Below are positions 26,043 through 35,967 of a DNA stretch of 64,000 nt, piece after piece. A program made the translations under genes and the position numbers. Origin of the DNA: Lacipirellula parvula (GTDB lineage: Bacteria; Planctomycetota; Planctomycetia; Pirellulales; Lacipirellulaceae). Positions within the stretch are counted from its first letter, which is position 1; each line of letters begins with the position of its first letter. The notes under the pieces are model-generated. The model was not told where the DNA came from and ran no database searches. It was given only the letters and a program-made list of their open reading frames with translations. The DNA lies in the NCBI RefSeq assembly GCF_009177095.1, contig NZ_AP021861.1, forward strand, positions 1,736,001-1,800,000. Direction: 5' to 3'.

Positions 26043-26993
26043 TTAGATTCCGCCGCCGTCGTCGAACGCTTCGCTGCGGTTTTTAGCCTGGGTAATGTTG
26101 CTGCCCGGCGGGACGCTGCGCGTTAGCCAGACGTTGCCGCCGATGACCGAACCTTTGCCAATCGTGATGCGGCCGAGGATCGTGGCACCGGCGTAGATCA
26201 CGACTTCGTCTTCGACGATCGGATGACGGGCGTTGCCTTTGAGCATGGCCCCGTTTTCGTCGGTGGGGAATCGTTTGGCGCCGAGCGTCACGGCTTGGTA
26301 GAGCCGCACCCGCTCGCCGATGATCGCCGATTCGCCGATGACGACCCCGGTCCCGTGGTCGATGAAAAAGCTCCCGGCGATTTGGGCGCCCGGGTGAATG
26401 TCGATGCCGGTCGTCGAGTGAGCGACTTCAGCGATCATCCGCGCCAGCAGCGGCGCGCCCAGACCATGCAACACATGAGCGAGGCGGTGGTGGGTGATCG
26501 CCGTGACGCCGGGATAGCAGACGAGTACTTCGTCGACGCTACGGGCCGCGGGGTCGCCTTGGTACGCGGCGCGAATGTCGCTTTCGAGTAGCTTGCGCAC
26601 CGCTGGCAACTGCGAAGCGAACTCACGCGTGATCGCGATTGCGGTCTCGCGAATCTCGGTAGGGTTCGACTCCAAGGCGGCGGAGAATTGCAGTTCCCGC
26701 CGGACTTGTTCCAGCAGTTCCCGCAGCGTGAGGTCGAGCGTGTTGCCGACGAAGTAATCGACGCCCTCGTTCGTCAGGTCAGGGAGGCCGAGGCGATTCG
26801 GGAACAGGGCCGCCGAGAGCCCGTCGAGGATGCCGGCGAGCGCCTTCTGCGAGGGGAGCTTCGCGGGGCGATCGCCGAACCGCCGGCCCGGCGCCGCCAT
26901 TCGCAGCGACCGTAGTTGCGCAACAATCGAGTCGATATCCCAATGCAGCGCATGGGACTCGTGTTCGACCGCCTTGTCGGAAAAACTGTTCAT
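26043..26993 (-). CDS. cysE: Serine O-acetyltransferase (EpsC/CysE type)
   Basis: Acetylates L-serine from acetyl-CoA to O-acetylserine, the first step of cysteine synthesis. 316 residues from the ATG at 26993; 14 more codons are open upstream. The N-terminal ~165 residues are helical, longer than in E. coli CysE. Then YPGVTAITHHRLAHVLHGLG and IDIHPGAQIAGSFFIDHGTG lead into a hexapeptide left-handed beta-helix (GESAIIGERVRLYQAVTLGA, GATILGRITIGKGSVIGGNV). HPIVEDEVVIYAGA is the expected late motif. Its place upstream of the shell and desulfurase genes fits the reported family 2A neighbourhoods, where it supplies the cysteine branch. Confidence 0.92.
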   Translation of the reverse strand: MNSFSDKAVEHESHALHWDIDSIVAQLRSLRMAAPGRRFGDRPAKLPSQKALAGILDGLSAALFPNRLGLPDLTNEGVDYFVGNTLDLTLRELLEQVRRELQFSAALESNPTEIRETAIAITREFASQLPAVRKLLESDIRAAYQGDPAARSVDEVLVCYPGVTAITHHRLAHVLHGLGAPLLARMIAEVAHSTTGIDIHPGAQIAGSFFIDHGTGVVIGESAIIGERVRLYQAVTLGAKRFPTDENGAMLKGNARHPIVEDEVVIYAGATILGRITIGKGSVIGGNVWLTRSVPPGSNITQAKNRSEAFDDGGGI

Positions 26994-27051
26994 AGTTGGC
27001 AAGCCGACGCCGGTGGGCGGCGGCACTGCATCCATTCGCGTGCGTGAAACG

Positions 27052-27096
27052 AAAAAAGCCGGCGACCACCCTCAGGGCGATCGCCGGCTTCCGGTT
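27052..27096 (-). terminator. Intrinsic terminator, minus strand
   Basis: AAGCCGGCGA (27056-27065) and TCGCCGGCTT (27081-27090) form a perfect 10-bp stem with a 15-base loop. On the minus strand six T follow (A-run at 27052-27057), so it would end transcription of the PQQ-propeller gene before it enters the sulfur operon. A weaker T-run on the plus side makes it possibly bidirectional. Confidence 0.75.
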
Positions 27097-27271
27097 TTTC
27101 CAGTCAGCGCAAGCAAGCTCTTCTATGTCTGAAGCGATCAACTTAGCGATCGCAGCGGCGCAATGTCAACCCAATTCACGCCGTCGACCATGCTTCCCGC
27201 AGGCTCATGCCCGTCACATTTACTTGGTTGGCCAGCGTTCGCCGCGTTGAGAAGCTACGGCCGCTTGGCGC

Positions 27272-28594
27272 CTATTTCTTTGCGATGTCGTAACAGAGCA
27301 ACACATCTTGGTCGCGAACGTAAAGCTTGCCGTTGGCAATCACCGGATGCGCCCACGCCGGCACGTTGGTGCGGTCTGGCGGATCGAAGCGCCCGACCTC
27401 GACGTACTTTTCCGCGTTCGGCTGGATGAGGAGCATCGTGCCGTCCTCGGTGCGGTAGTAGAGCCGACCATCGGCGAATGCGATCGAGCCCTTGCCGACG
27501 CGGGTTTCGCCGCGGCGCTCGTCCCACAGCACGTCGCCATTCTCAAAGTCGAGACAGATGAGATTGCCGCCGCCGTTGCCGCCGTTGGCGCCGTAAAGAC
27601 AACCCTCGAACAAAATGATGCCGCCGTGATGGTTTTGCATCCGGTTGGTGAAGTAGACCTCCTCGGCCTCGATTTCGTCGTTGGATCCCTTGCTAAGCTT
27701 TGCCAATCCGCCGCCAGCGCCGTAGGCCGAGGCGGCGAAGACCGTGCCGTCGTGGTAGAGAGGCGTCGTGCAGTTGATGCCGTTGCGGTTGGCCGGTTTC
27801 GCATACTCCCACAGGAATGCGCCATCAGAGGCGGCCACGCCGATGAGCGCCTGCGCCGTCAGCTGCACGTATTGCCGCTGCCCCTCGAAGTCGATCGCGA
27901 TTGGCGAGGAGTAAGCAGCCTTGGGGCTGCCTGGCGCCTGGCTTTTCCAGATTGTTTCGCCAGTCAATTTGTTGAGCGCGACGAGCGTGGCGTCCTCGCC
28001 GCCAGGCGTGCAAATCAACCGATCGCCGTCGATAAGCGGCGACTCGCGGAAGCTCCACATTGGCGTCGTCCCGCCAAAGTCGTCGACCAAATTGCGATGC
28101 CAGACAATCGTCCCGTCCGCCGCGCGGAGGCAGGCCAACTCGCCGCCCATCCCGATGACGTAGAGCAATTCGCCGTCAACGGTGGGGGTGCCGCCTGGCC
28201 CTTCTTTCGACTGCGGCATGCGTTGCTCGACGGCTGGGCCAATCGCTTGCTCCCACGCGACTTTGCCGTCGGCCTCGTTGAGCGCCCAGACAATTTCCTC
28301 GCCATCGCGGGCGCTCATGCCGTAGAGCCGCCCCGCAGCGATGGCGGGAGCGCTATCGCCGCCGCCGAGATTGTCGACGCGCCACGCGAGGGGCGGGCCG
28401 CCCTCGGGCCATTCTTGCAGCAAGCCTTGCTCGGCCGACATGGCGTTCCGATCGGCGCCCTGCCACTGCGGCCAATCGGCCGCCGTTGCAGTAGCGGTCC
28501 ACATGCACGCGGCGGCGATGTTTGCCAACGCGCACAAGAACCCGATCGAACGATCGCGCGGACTGCGATATTTATCGAAGGCGATATGCCTCAT
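27272..28594 (-). CDS. PQQ-binding-like beta-propeller protein
   Basis: Exported 440-residue protein. Start at the ATG at 28594 ([16 protein letters not shown]), with a GAGGAG site 10 bases before it; a hydrophobic segment ending in [14 protein letters not shown] is a signal peptide. Repeated blades follow the pattern GRLYxxxxxDGxEIVWxLNxxDGKVAW, e.g. [15 protein letters not shown] and [15 protein letters not shown], as in BamB/quinoprotein dehydrogenase-like propellers. The [20 protein letters not shown] opening is frequent in planctomycetal members. No haem motif or clear PQQ-site residues are seen, so enzyme activity is unproven. It ends in front of a good terminator and looks monocistronic. 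Confidence 0.85.
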   Translation of the reverse strand: MRHIAFDKYRSPRDRSIGFLCALANIAAACMWTATATAADWPQWQGADRNAMSAEQGLLQEWPEGGPPLAWRVDNLGGGDSAPAIAAGRLYGMSARDGEEIVWALNEADGKVAWEQAIGPAVEQRMPQSKEGPGGTPTVDGELLYVIGMGGELACLRAADGTIVWHRNLVDDFGGTTPMWSFRESPLIDGDRLICTPGGEDATLVALNKLTGETIWKSQAPGSPKAAYSSPIAIDFEGQRQYVQLTAQALIGVAASDGAFLWEYAKPANRNGINCTTPLYHDGTVFAASAYGAGGGLAKLSKGSNDEIEAEEVYFTNRMQNHHGGIILFEGCLYGANGGNGGGNLICLDFENGDVLWDERRGETRVGKGSIAFADGRLYYRTEDGTMLLIQPNAEKYVEVGRFDPPDRTNVPAWAHPVIANGKLYVRDQDVLLCYDIAKK

Positions 28595-28648
28595 GTTGCA
28601 CTCACTCCTCACAACGAAGCAGTTCGTTTCAAGTCGCACGCCCGCGGC

Positions 28649-29689
<1,041 letters not shown>

Positions 29690-29704
29690 CTATCCGCCTC
29701 AGGT

Positions 29705-30103
29705 TCATCCAGCGCGATATTGCTCGTCGGAGACCTGCTCCAACCAATCGGCCGCCTTGCCATCGAGCGTTTCCGCAATCGCGAGGTGCGACATTCCCGT
29801 AGTCGCCGTGGCGCCGTGCCAATGCTTTTCGCCCGGCGGAAACCAGACGACGTCGCCCGGCCGAATCTCCTCTACCGGCCCGCCTTCACGCTGCGCCCAG
29901 CCGCAGCCGGCCGTGATGATCAGCGTCTGGCCGAGCGGGTGGGTGTGCCAAGCTGTGCGAGCGCCTGGCTCGAACGTGACGTTCGCAGCGAAGACGCGCG
30001 CCGGGGCCGGCGCTTCGATCAACCGATCGATCCGCACCGAGCCGGTGAAGTACTCAGCTGGCCCTTTACCGGAAGGCTGTGAGCCCGCGCGAGTGATCTG
30101 CAT
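29705..30103 (-). CDS. Cupin-domain protein
   Basis: 132-residue single cupin. [20 protein letters not shown] is motif 1 with its metal-binding histidines, and [17 protein letters not shown] is motif 2. It belongs to the small cupins often next to carboxymuconolactone decarboxylases, aldo-keto reductases and YqhD-type dehydrogenases. CAGGAG precedes the ATG by nine bases. Probably cotranscribed with the aldo/keto reductase gene downstream. The function of this cupin group is not established; metal-dependent isomerase or dioxygenase chemistry is possible. Confidence 0.85.
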   Translation of the reverse strand: MQITRAGSQPSGKGPAEYFTGSVRIDRLIEAPAPARVFAANVTFEPGARTAWHTHPLGQTLIITAGCGWAQREGGPVEEIRPGDVVWFPPGEKHWHGATATTGMSHLAIAETLDGKAADWLEQVSDEQYRAG

Positions 30104-30161
30104 CGGAGTGAACTCCTGAATTGGTCTGAGTATTCAAGTTCAGGTAATTAGTCGAATAATC

Positions 30162-30239
30162 GGGTGCCACTGGCGTGTCGCCAGTGAGAAGTGCCAAACG
30201 AGTACCAACTTCTGCACTGGCAAGATGCCAGTGGCACCC
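30162..30239. repeat. Inverted-repeat element, GTGCCACTGG family (E)
   Basis: 78 bases beginning GGGTGCCACTGGCGTGTCGC and ending CAAGATGCCAGTGGCACCC. The outer arms GGGTGCCACTGGC and GCCAGTGGCACCC pair perfectly over 13 bases, with nested CACTGGC/GCCAGTG hairpins inside each half. It lies between the alcohol dehydrogenase and cupin genes and may end or attenuate the dehydrogenase transcript. Confidence 0.75.
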
Positions 30240-30279
30240 CTTCGTTTATCTATCTGAGCCGCAAGCAAGTATCTGCAAC

Positions 30280-31341
30280 TCACTCTGCTCGGAGCGACGC
30301 CATATCGATTGAGAAGCGATACTTCACGTCGGAGTTGAGAATCCGCTCGTAAGCTTCGTTCACCTTTTGAATCGGAATCACTTCTACGTCGGCGGTGATG
30401 TTGTGCTCGCCGCAGAAGTTGAGCATCTCTTGCGTCTCGTCGATGCCGCCGATCGGCGAGCCGGAGAAACTGCGGCGGCCCATGATCAGCCCGAACACCC
30501 CGACGGAGAGCGGCTTCTCCGGGGCGCCGACCATCGTAATGTTGCCGTCGCGAGCGAGCAGTTGGATGTAGGCGTTGATGTCGTGCTCAGCCGCCACCGC
30601 GTCGAGGATGAAGTCGAAGCTGCCGGCATGCTTTTGCATTTCATTCGCATTCTTCGAGATGACAACTTCGTCGGCGCCGAGTCGGAGGGCATCCTCCTTC
30701 TTGCTCGGCGAGGTCGTGAATACCACAGTGTGGGCGCCGAAGGCGTGAGCGAACTTCACCCCCATGTGCCCCAAGCCGCCCAGGCCGACGATGCCGACCT
30801 TCTTTCCCTTACCGACGCCCCAGTGACGCAGCGGCGAGTACGTGGTGATGCCGGCGCACAATAGCGGCGCCGCTCCGGCGAGATCGAGGCTCGCGGGAAT
30901 GCTGAGAACGAAGTGCTCGTCGACGACGATCGTGTCGGAGTAACCGCCGTACGTGACCGGAGCCGTGCCATGCTTGTCGGGGCCGCCGTAGGTAAGGACC
31001 TGGCTTGGACAGAACTGCTCGAGACCTTCCTTGCAGTTCGGGCAGGTGCGGTCGGAATCGACCATGCAGCCGACGCCCACCAGGTCGCCCGGCTTGTGCT
31101 TCGTGACCGCCGAGCCGACCTTCGCGACGCGGCCGACGATTTCGTGCCCCGGCACGCAGGGGTAAATCGCCGGCATGTCGGCGTTCCATTCGTCGCGGGC
31201 GTAGTGCAAGTCGGAGTGACAGATGCCGCAGAACAGGATCTCGATCTGCACGTCGTGGTCGTTCGGCGTGCGGCGCGGGATGCTGGCCGCGGCGAGGGGC
31301 GAGGTTTTGCTGGTCGCGGAATAGGCTTTGGCTTGGAACAT
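30280..31341 (-). CDS. Zinc-dependent NAD(P) alcohol dehydrogenase (YahK/CAD type)
   Basis: 353 residues from the ATG at 31341 (MFQAKAYSATSK), with AGGAAG six bases upstream; the longer ORF is not family-like. Catalytic zinc ligands lie in FCGICHSDLHYA and VPGHEIVGRV; structural zinc cysteines in GCMVDSDRTCPNCKEGLEQF. The Rossmann loop is VGLGGLGHMGVKFAHAFGA. This is the cinnamyl-alcohol-dehydrogenase-like subgroup that reduces a wide range of aldehydes with NADPH. First of three genes read divergently from an AraC regulator. Confidence 0.95.
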   Translation of the reverse strand: MFQAKAYSATSKTSPLAAASIPRRTPNDHDVQIEILFCGICHSDLHYARDEWNADMPAIYPCVPGHEIVGRVAKVGSAVTKHKPGDLVGVGCMVDSDRTCPNCKEGLEQFCPSQVLTYGGPDKHGTAPVTYGGYSDTIVVDEHFVLSIPASLDLAGAAPLLCAGITTYSPLRHWGVGKGKKVGIVGLGGLGHMGVKFAHAFGAHTVVFTTSPSKKEDALRLGADEVVISKNANEMQKHAGSFDFILDAVAAEHDINAYIQLLARDGNITMVGAPEKPLSVGVFGLIMGRRSFSGSPIGGIDETQEMLNFCGEHNITADVEVIPIQKVNEAYERILNSDVKYRFSIDMASLRAE

Positions 31342-31567
31342 CTTCAGCTTCCTGGGCGGGGTTCGTCGGGGGCAATTGAGCGGGCGCCGGTGATTGATGT
31401 CCAGTCCAGCGGGCTCGCAGCTAAACCGGCCATTTCCTCGACACTGGGCCAATTCTATGGCGATCATCGGGGGAGGCGATCGGACGATTCTCGCGGATGC
31501 TTGTACAATTCTCTAAATGGCCCTCAGAGCCAGCCAATTGTCGATGCTTGCTTAGTAAGATGCCCTC
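31342..31567. promoter_or_regulatory. Divergent control region between alcohol dehydrogenase and AraC regulator
   Basis: 226 bases separate the two divergent start codons, so promoters for both must lie here. No -35/-10 pair stands out to my eye. AraC proteins usually bind direct repeats in such gaps, but I could not identify a convincing pair. Confidence 0.45.
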
Positions 31568-32503
31568 ATGAATCACGACCTCAGCCCCCAGCTTGCCAGC
31601 CGCGTCGCGGCCGATCTCGCGGAACTTGCCGAGCGGATCTCCGTCGCCTCGCACGAAGACGGCGCGATCGAGCCGCAGCCCGGCGTGTTCTTCTATCGGA
31701 AGTCCCAGCCCGGCGAGCGGGTCCACAGCGTGTGCGAGCCAGCGTTCTGCCTGATGGCCCAGGGTAGCAAGGTCGTTCTGCTCGGCGATGAAACCTTTCG
31801 CTACGACCCGGCTCGCTACCTGATCACCACGATGCAACTCCCCGTCACCGGTGAAGTGGTGGAAGCGTCGCCGGAGCGTCCTTATCTCGGCTTTCGTCTG
31901 ACGCTCGATCCTGCGATCGTCACCTCGGTGATGGTCGAGTCGGGGCTCGTCGACGCTCGCAGCGACGGCAGCGCGAAGGCGGTCGACGTCGGCCCGCTCG
32001 ATCCCGACTTGCTCAACGCCACGTTGCGGCTGGTGCGACTCGTCGACAAGCCAAGCGAGTACCGCGTGCTCGGCCCGCTGGTGATTCGCGAGATCGTCTA
32101 TCGGTTGTTGACCGGGGCGCAGGGAAACCGCCTACGGCATCTGGCGATGCTCGGCGGCCAATCGCATCGCATGGTTCGCGCGGTCGAAATCATTCGCGAC
32201 AACTTCGACAAGCCGCTGAAAATCGAAGCCGTCGCGAAGGAACTCTACATGAGCGTGTCGGGATTCCACGCCCACTTCAAAGCGGTGACGGCGATGAGCC
32301 CGCTGCAGTACCAGAAGCAGCTGCGGCTACAAGAAGCGCGGCGGCTGATGCTCAACGAAAATCTCGACGCCGCGCAAGCCGGCTATCGCGTCGGTTACGA
32401 CGATGCATCGCACTTTAGCCGCGACTATAAGCGGAACTATGGCGAGCCGCCGATTCGTAATATTGAACGGTTGCGCGAGTTGAGCGAAGCGATTTCGGAT
32501 TGA
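31568..32503 (+). CDS. AraC family transcriptional regulator (AraC_N type)
   Basis: 311 residues. The N-terminal AraC_N domain (about 30-185) contains [20 protein letters not shown] and [15 protein letters not shown], the pattern of the YqhC-like group. The C-terminal double helix-turn-helix (about 200-305) has [20 protein letters not shown] and [20 protein letters not shown], with the usual P-x-x-x-x-R end. In E. coli YqhC activates yqhD (alcohol dehydrogenase) and dkgA (aldo-keto reductase) in response to aldehydes. Here the divergent neighbours are an alcohol dehydrogenase, a cupin and an aldo-keto reductase, so the same logic is likely. Confidence 0.9.
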   Translation: MNHDLSPQLASRVAADLAELAERISVASHEDGAIEPQPGVFFYRKSQPGERVHSVCEPAFCLMAQGSKVVLLGDETFRYDPARYLITTMQLPVTGEVVEASPERPYLGFRLTLDPAIVTSVMVESGLVDARSDGSAKAVDVGPLDPDLLNATLRLVRLVDKPSEYRVLGPLVIREIVYRLLTGAQGNRLRHLAMLGGQSHRMVRAVEIIRDNFDKPLKIEAVAKELYMSVSGFHAHFKAVTAMSPLQYQKQLRLQEARRLMLNENLDAAQAGYRVGYDDASHFSRDYKRNYGEPPIRNIERLRELSEAISD

Positions 32504-32574
32504 GATGTTTTCGCGGTCTTACAGCAGATTCAATCGCAAACTCGTGAAGCCGCACATTGACTGAAATCGTGAGG

Positions 32575-32669
32575 TCCCCTCCCCTTGAGGGGGAGGGTTA
32601 GGGAGGGGTGTCGGCAGCGGGTACCAGAGTCCCACCCCCCTCCCCAGCCCTCCCCTCAAGGGGGAGGGA
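32575..32669. repeat. Inverted-repeat element, CCCTCCCC family (D)
   Basis: The left arm TCCCCTCCCCTTGAGGGGGA, continuing GGGTTAGGGAGGGGTG, is mirrored by CACCCCCCTCCCCAGCCCTC, continuing CCCTCAAGGGGGAGGGA. Each arm is itself a hairpin (CCCTCCCC-TTGA-GGGGGAGGG type). It sits between the convergent AraC and sulfatase genes and may serve as a bidirectional stop. Confidence 0.75.
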
Positions 32670-32699
32670 GCCACAGCATTCATCAATGGAGCGCTAGTG

Positions 32700-34232
32700 C
32701 TACTCCGCGCTCGCCGCTTGCTTTGCGGCGCGTTTCTTCCCTTTGCCGCCGCGATTCTTGTTCGCCTTACCGGCCTTGTTCCCCTTGTTCTTGCCGGCCT
32801 TTACCACCGGCTGAGCCTTCGTCGGATCATTCGCCGTCGGCATCGGCGCGTTAATTTCCTGCCGCCACGCCTTCAGCTTCTCGTGCAGTTCCTTGGCCTT
32901 CTCCGGGTTGCTCGCGGCGAGGTTATTCTTCTCGCCGATGTCATCGGTCAGGTTGTACAGCTCAAGATGCCCGTCCTCGAAGTACTCAATCAACTTCCAC
33001 TCGCCGTCGCGGATAGCGCCGCCGGGGGTGGTCCGCCAAGTGTCGCCGCTCGCGCCGAGGTAGCCGGGGAAGTGCCAGAACAGCGGCTTGCCTCGCTCCA
33101 ACGGCTTCTCTGCGGTGAGAAGCTTCGCATAGCTGACGCCGTCGAGCGGGTAGTTTTCCGGCAGTTCGCCGCCGGCGAGTTCGACCAGCGTCGGGTAGAG
33201 GTCGACCGAGTTGATCGGCGTCGCCTCGGTGCGGCCCGGTTCAATCTTCCCCTTCCAGCGGAAGACGTACGGCACGCGGAAGCCCCCCTCGTAGAGCGTT
33301 CCCTTGCCACCCTTCAGCGGCGAGTTGTCGGTAATACCGTTCTTCTTGTCGAGACCGATCGTGTCGTAGCTACCGACGCCGCCGTTGTCGCTGCTGAAGA
33401 TCACCAGCGTGTCGTCGTCGAGTCCGAGTTCTTCCAATTTCGCAACGATGCGCCCGACGCTTTCGTCGACGCTATACAGCATGGCTGCGTAACGCGGGTC
33501 GTGGTGTCCGCCAGCCGCTGGCTTGTCCTTGAACTTCGCGACCAACTCTTCCTTCGCATCGTACGGAGCATGCACGCCGTAGTGCGGGAGGTAAAGGTAG
33601 AACGGTTCGTCCTTATGGCGTTCGATGAAGTCGACCGCCTTGTCGCCCAAGAAGTCGGCGAGGTACTGATCGTCGGGGTGATCGGTCTTCGGGCTCGTCA
33701 CGAAATTGAAATGCTTTCCTTGCGAGACGATCGCTTCGTCGAAGCCGCGCTTGCTCGGGTGGTGGGCTTCGTCGTTGCCGATGTGCCACTTGCCGAACAT
33801 GCCGGTTGCGTACCCGGCCTTCTTCATCGAATCGGCGAGCGTGATCTTGTCGAGCGGCAACTGGACGACGTTGTCGACCGGGCGGAGCGGGCGCTTCGAC
33901 CAGTCGAAGCGGTTGATGCCGCCGACCGTGTAGACGCCGGTGCGCGGACCGTACTGCCCGCTGTTAAGCGCGGCCCGCGTCGGTTGGCAGTTCGGCCCGC
34001 AGGTGTAGCCGTTGGTAAAGCGAGCGCCGTCGGCGGCGAGCCGATCGATGTTCGGCGTCTCGTAATACTTGCTGCCGTAGGCCGCGACGTCGGAGTACCC
34101 CAAGTCGTCGGCCAGGATGAAAATCACGTTCGGTTTCTTCGCATCAGCGGCTTGGGCTGAAGCGGAAACCGCGAGCATGGCGAAGACGCCGCTCAGTAAA
34201 GCGACGGAGCACGTCTGAAATCGAGAAGTCAT
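32700..34232 (-). CDS. Sulfatase (third gene of the sulfatase run)
   Basis: Exported arylsulfatase-family hydrolase of 510 residues. Signal peptide SVALLSGVFAMLAVSASAQA, then NVIFILADDLGYSDVAAYG with the metal-binding aspartates. The sulfatase signature is CQPTRAALNSG, whose cysteine (about residue 80) would be converted to formylglycine. Later GKWHIGNDEAHHPSKRGFD and FSSDNGG are the usual metal and substrate-site blocks. The C-terminus ends in an extended lysine-rich tail (about 35 residues, GKANKNRGGKGKKRAAKQAA). Its ATG shares a base with the upstream sulfatase's stop (TAATG). Probable substrates are sulfated polysaccharides. Confidence 0.95.
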   Translation of the reverse strand: MTSRFQTCSVALLSGVFAMLAVSASAQAADAKKPNVIFILADDLGYSDVAAYGSKYYETPNIDRLAADGARFTNGYTCGPNCQPTRAALNSGQYGPRTGVYTVGGINRFDWSKRPLRPVDNVVQLPLDKITLADSMKKAGYATGMFGKWHIGNDEAHHPSKRGFDEAIVSQGKHFNFVTSPKTDHPDDQYLADFLGDKAVDFIERHKDEPFYLYLPHYGVHAPYDAKEELVAKFKDKPAAGGHHDPRYAAMLYSVDESVGRIVAKLEELGLDDDTLVIFSSDNGGVGSYDTIGLDKKNGITDNSPLKGGKGTLYEGGFRVPYVFRWKGKIEPGRTEATPINSVDLYPTLVELAGGELPENYPLDGVSYAKLLTAEKPLERGKPLFWHFPGYLGASGDTWRTTPGGAIRDGEWKLIEYFEDGHLELYNLTDDIGEKNNLAASNPEKAKELHEKLKAWRQEINAPMPTANDPTKAQPVVKAGKNKGNKAGKANKNRGGKGKKRAAKQAASAE

Positions 34233-35683
34233 TACTTGGCTCGCTCTTTGCGTTGTTGATTGCGTTGTTGGTTCCGGTTCTTCTTCATTTTCTTCCCCTC
34301 GGCATTGTGGCCGTCGGGCCCGCCGGACATGTCGGGAAGATTCGTCGTCGGGAGATATTGCGCGAGTTCCTTCTTCCGCTCCGCGTAGTTGGGATCCTCG
34401 GCCAGATTCTTGTACTCGTACGGGTCGGCTGTTTCGTCGTACAGCTCTTCATCGCCGTTGCGGTAACGGATATAGCGCCACCCTTCGCTGCGGACGGAGT
34501 GGTTCCCTTCCTCCTGCGTCGTCACGGCCGGCGTGTCCCATTTGGCTTTGGGATCGGCGAGCAGCGGGCGGATCGATTTCCCCTGCACGTGCTCCGGCGT
34601 CTCGATCCCGGCGAGGTCGGTGAGCGTGGGGTAAATCGACATGAAGTCGACGGTCCGCTCGCTGACGCTCCCCGGCTTCGTCATGCCGGGGACTTTCCAG
34701 ATGAGCGGCGCGCGGGTCGCTTCTTCCCACAAGGCGAACTTCCGCCAATGTTCCTTCTCGCCGAGGTGCCAACCATGGTCGCCCCAGAAGACGACAATGG
34801 TGTTGTCGCGGTAGGGGCTCCTTTCGAGTTCATAAAGCAATCGGCCGATCATCGCATCGGAGTACGAGCACGCCGCCAGGTAGGCCTGGATCGCTTCCTT
34901 CCAGCGGCCCGAGTCGACCATTTGCTTGTGGTCGCCGTCCGGCTTGGCCATCTTCACGCCGGCGGGCGGGACGTCGCTGAGATCGTCCTCGATGTGCGGC
35001 GGCAGCTCGATTTTATCGAGCGGGTGCATATCGAAATACTTCTGCGGCACGAACCACGGCATGTGCGGTTTGTGCAACCCGATCGCCAGGAAGAATGGCT
35101 TGTCGTGTTCCTTCTTCAGCTCGTCGATGCCGTACTGCACGATTTTCCATTCGCGAAGATCTTCGTCGTTTGCATCGACGGCGCCGAAGCGAATGCCGCC
35201 GACTCCCTTGCTACCGGTCGGAATGGGATCTGTGCCCGATTCCTTCAGGTAGTCGTCCCACTCCGCGGGACTGCGGTAGGCTTCGTGATAAATCTTGCCG
35301 GCGCCGGCGACGTAGTAGCCGGCGTTGCGAAAGGCCGAGGCGAGGTGAACTTTGTCATTCAGCACCTTCCGCCAATCGTCGTTGTTGCCGTAGACGCCCG
35401 TCACGTCGGGGCGGAGGCCAGACATCAGGGCCGTACGCGACGGATTGCACGACGGCGCCGCGCAGTAGCTGCGCGAGAACGACATGCCCTGCTGAGCGAG
35501 CCAATCCAGATTCGGCGTGATCGCCTGGCGATTGCGGCCGAGGTACCCGACCCAATGGTTGAGATCGTCAGCGGCGATCATCAACACATTGGGACGCGAT
35601 GGCTTCTCTTCGGCGTGGGCTGCGGCAAGGTGAGACAAGCTGGCCGCGAGGGTCAACAAGAGGGCGATGGCTAAACGTGGCAT
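34232..35683 (-). CDS. Sulfatase, iduronate-2-sulfatase-like (second of the run)
   Basis: 483 residues from the ATG at 35683, giving the signal peptide MPRLAIALLLTLAASLSHLA. NVLMIAADDLNHWVGYLGRN is the iduronate-2-sulfatase/choline-sulfatase-like start. The signature is CNPSRTALMSG, with the formylglycine cysteine near 77. Conserved HKPHMPWFVPQKYFD and FWGDHGWHLGEKEHWRKF follow. The C-terminal tail is strongly basic and glutamine/asparagine-rich (MKKNRNQQRNQQRKERAK). TAATG overlap with the next sulfatase shows coupling. The name is by family only; the actual sulfated sugar is unknown. Confidence 0.94.
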   Translation of the reverse strand: MPRLAIALLLTLAASLSHLAAAHAEEKPSRPNVLMIAADDLNHWVGYLGRNRQAITPNLDWLAQQGMSFSRSYCAAPSCNPSRTALMSGLRPDVTGVYGNNDDWRKVLNDKVHLASAFRNAGYYVAGAGKIYHEAYRSPAEWDDYLKESGTDPIPTGSKGVGGIRFGAVDANDEDLREWKIVQYGIDELKKEHDKPFFLAIGLHKPHMPWFVPQKYFDMHPLDKIELPPHIEDDLSDVPPAGVKMAKPDGDHKQMVDSGRWKEAIQAYLAACSYSDAMIGRLLYELERSPYRDNTIVVFWGDHGWHLGEKEHWRKFALWEEATRAPLIWKVPGMTKPGSVSERTVDFMSIYPTLTDLAGIETPEHVQGKSIRPLLADPKAKWDTPAVTTQEEGNHSVRSEGWRYIRYRNGDEELYDETADPYEYKNLAEDPNYAERKKELAQYLPTTNLPDMSGGPDGHNAEGKKMKKNRNQQRNQQRKERAK

Positions 35684-35967
35684 ATCAACTGACGTCGTGG
35701 ACAAGGGAATCAGAATCGACGGAAGGAGCTGAAAAGGCTTCAACTATGATACTCGCCTGCCGTTGGGGGCTCCGTCAACCATGAGCCGCCAACGCGCATT
35801 TTAATGAAACCCCGGCCCTGTTCCGGCGACTCTCGCCGGAGTGTCCATTCTTAAAGAATTGCTGACTTTCCTTAACGCAGATCGGACACGGCTACTCCGC
35901 GGGAAACCGACCAATGACGGGCAGCCGCTCCTGCATCCCTGCCAGAGCGGCTGCGACGTCGTGGGAG

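Noticed and set aside
32697-35674. Two long plus-strand frames over the sulfatases
   Set aside because: Mirror frames of strongly supported sulfatase genes with intact signatures.
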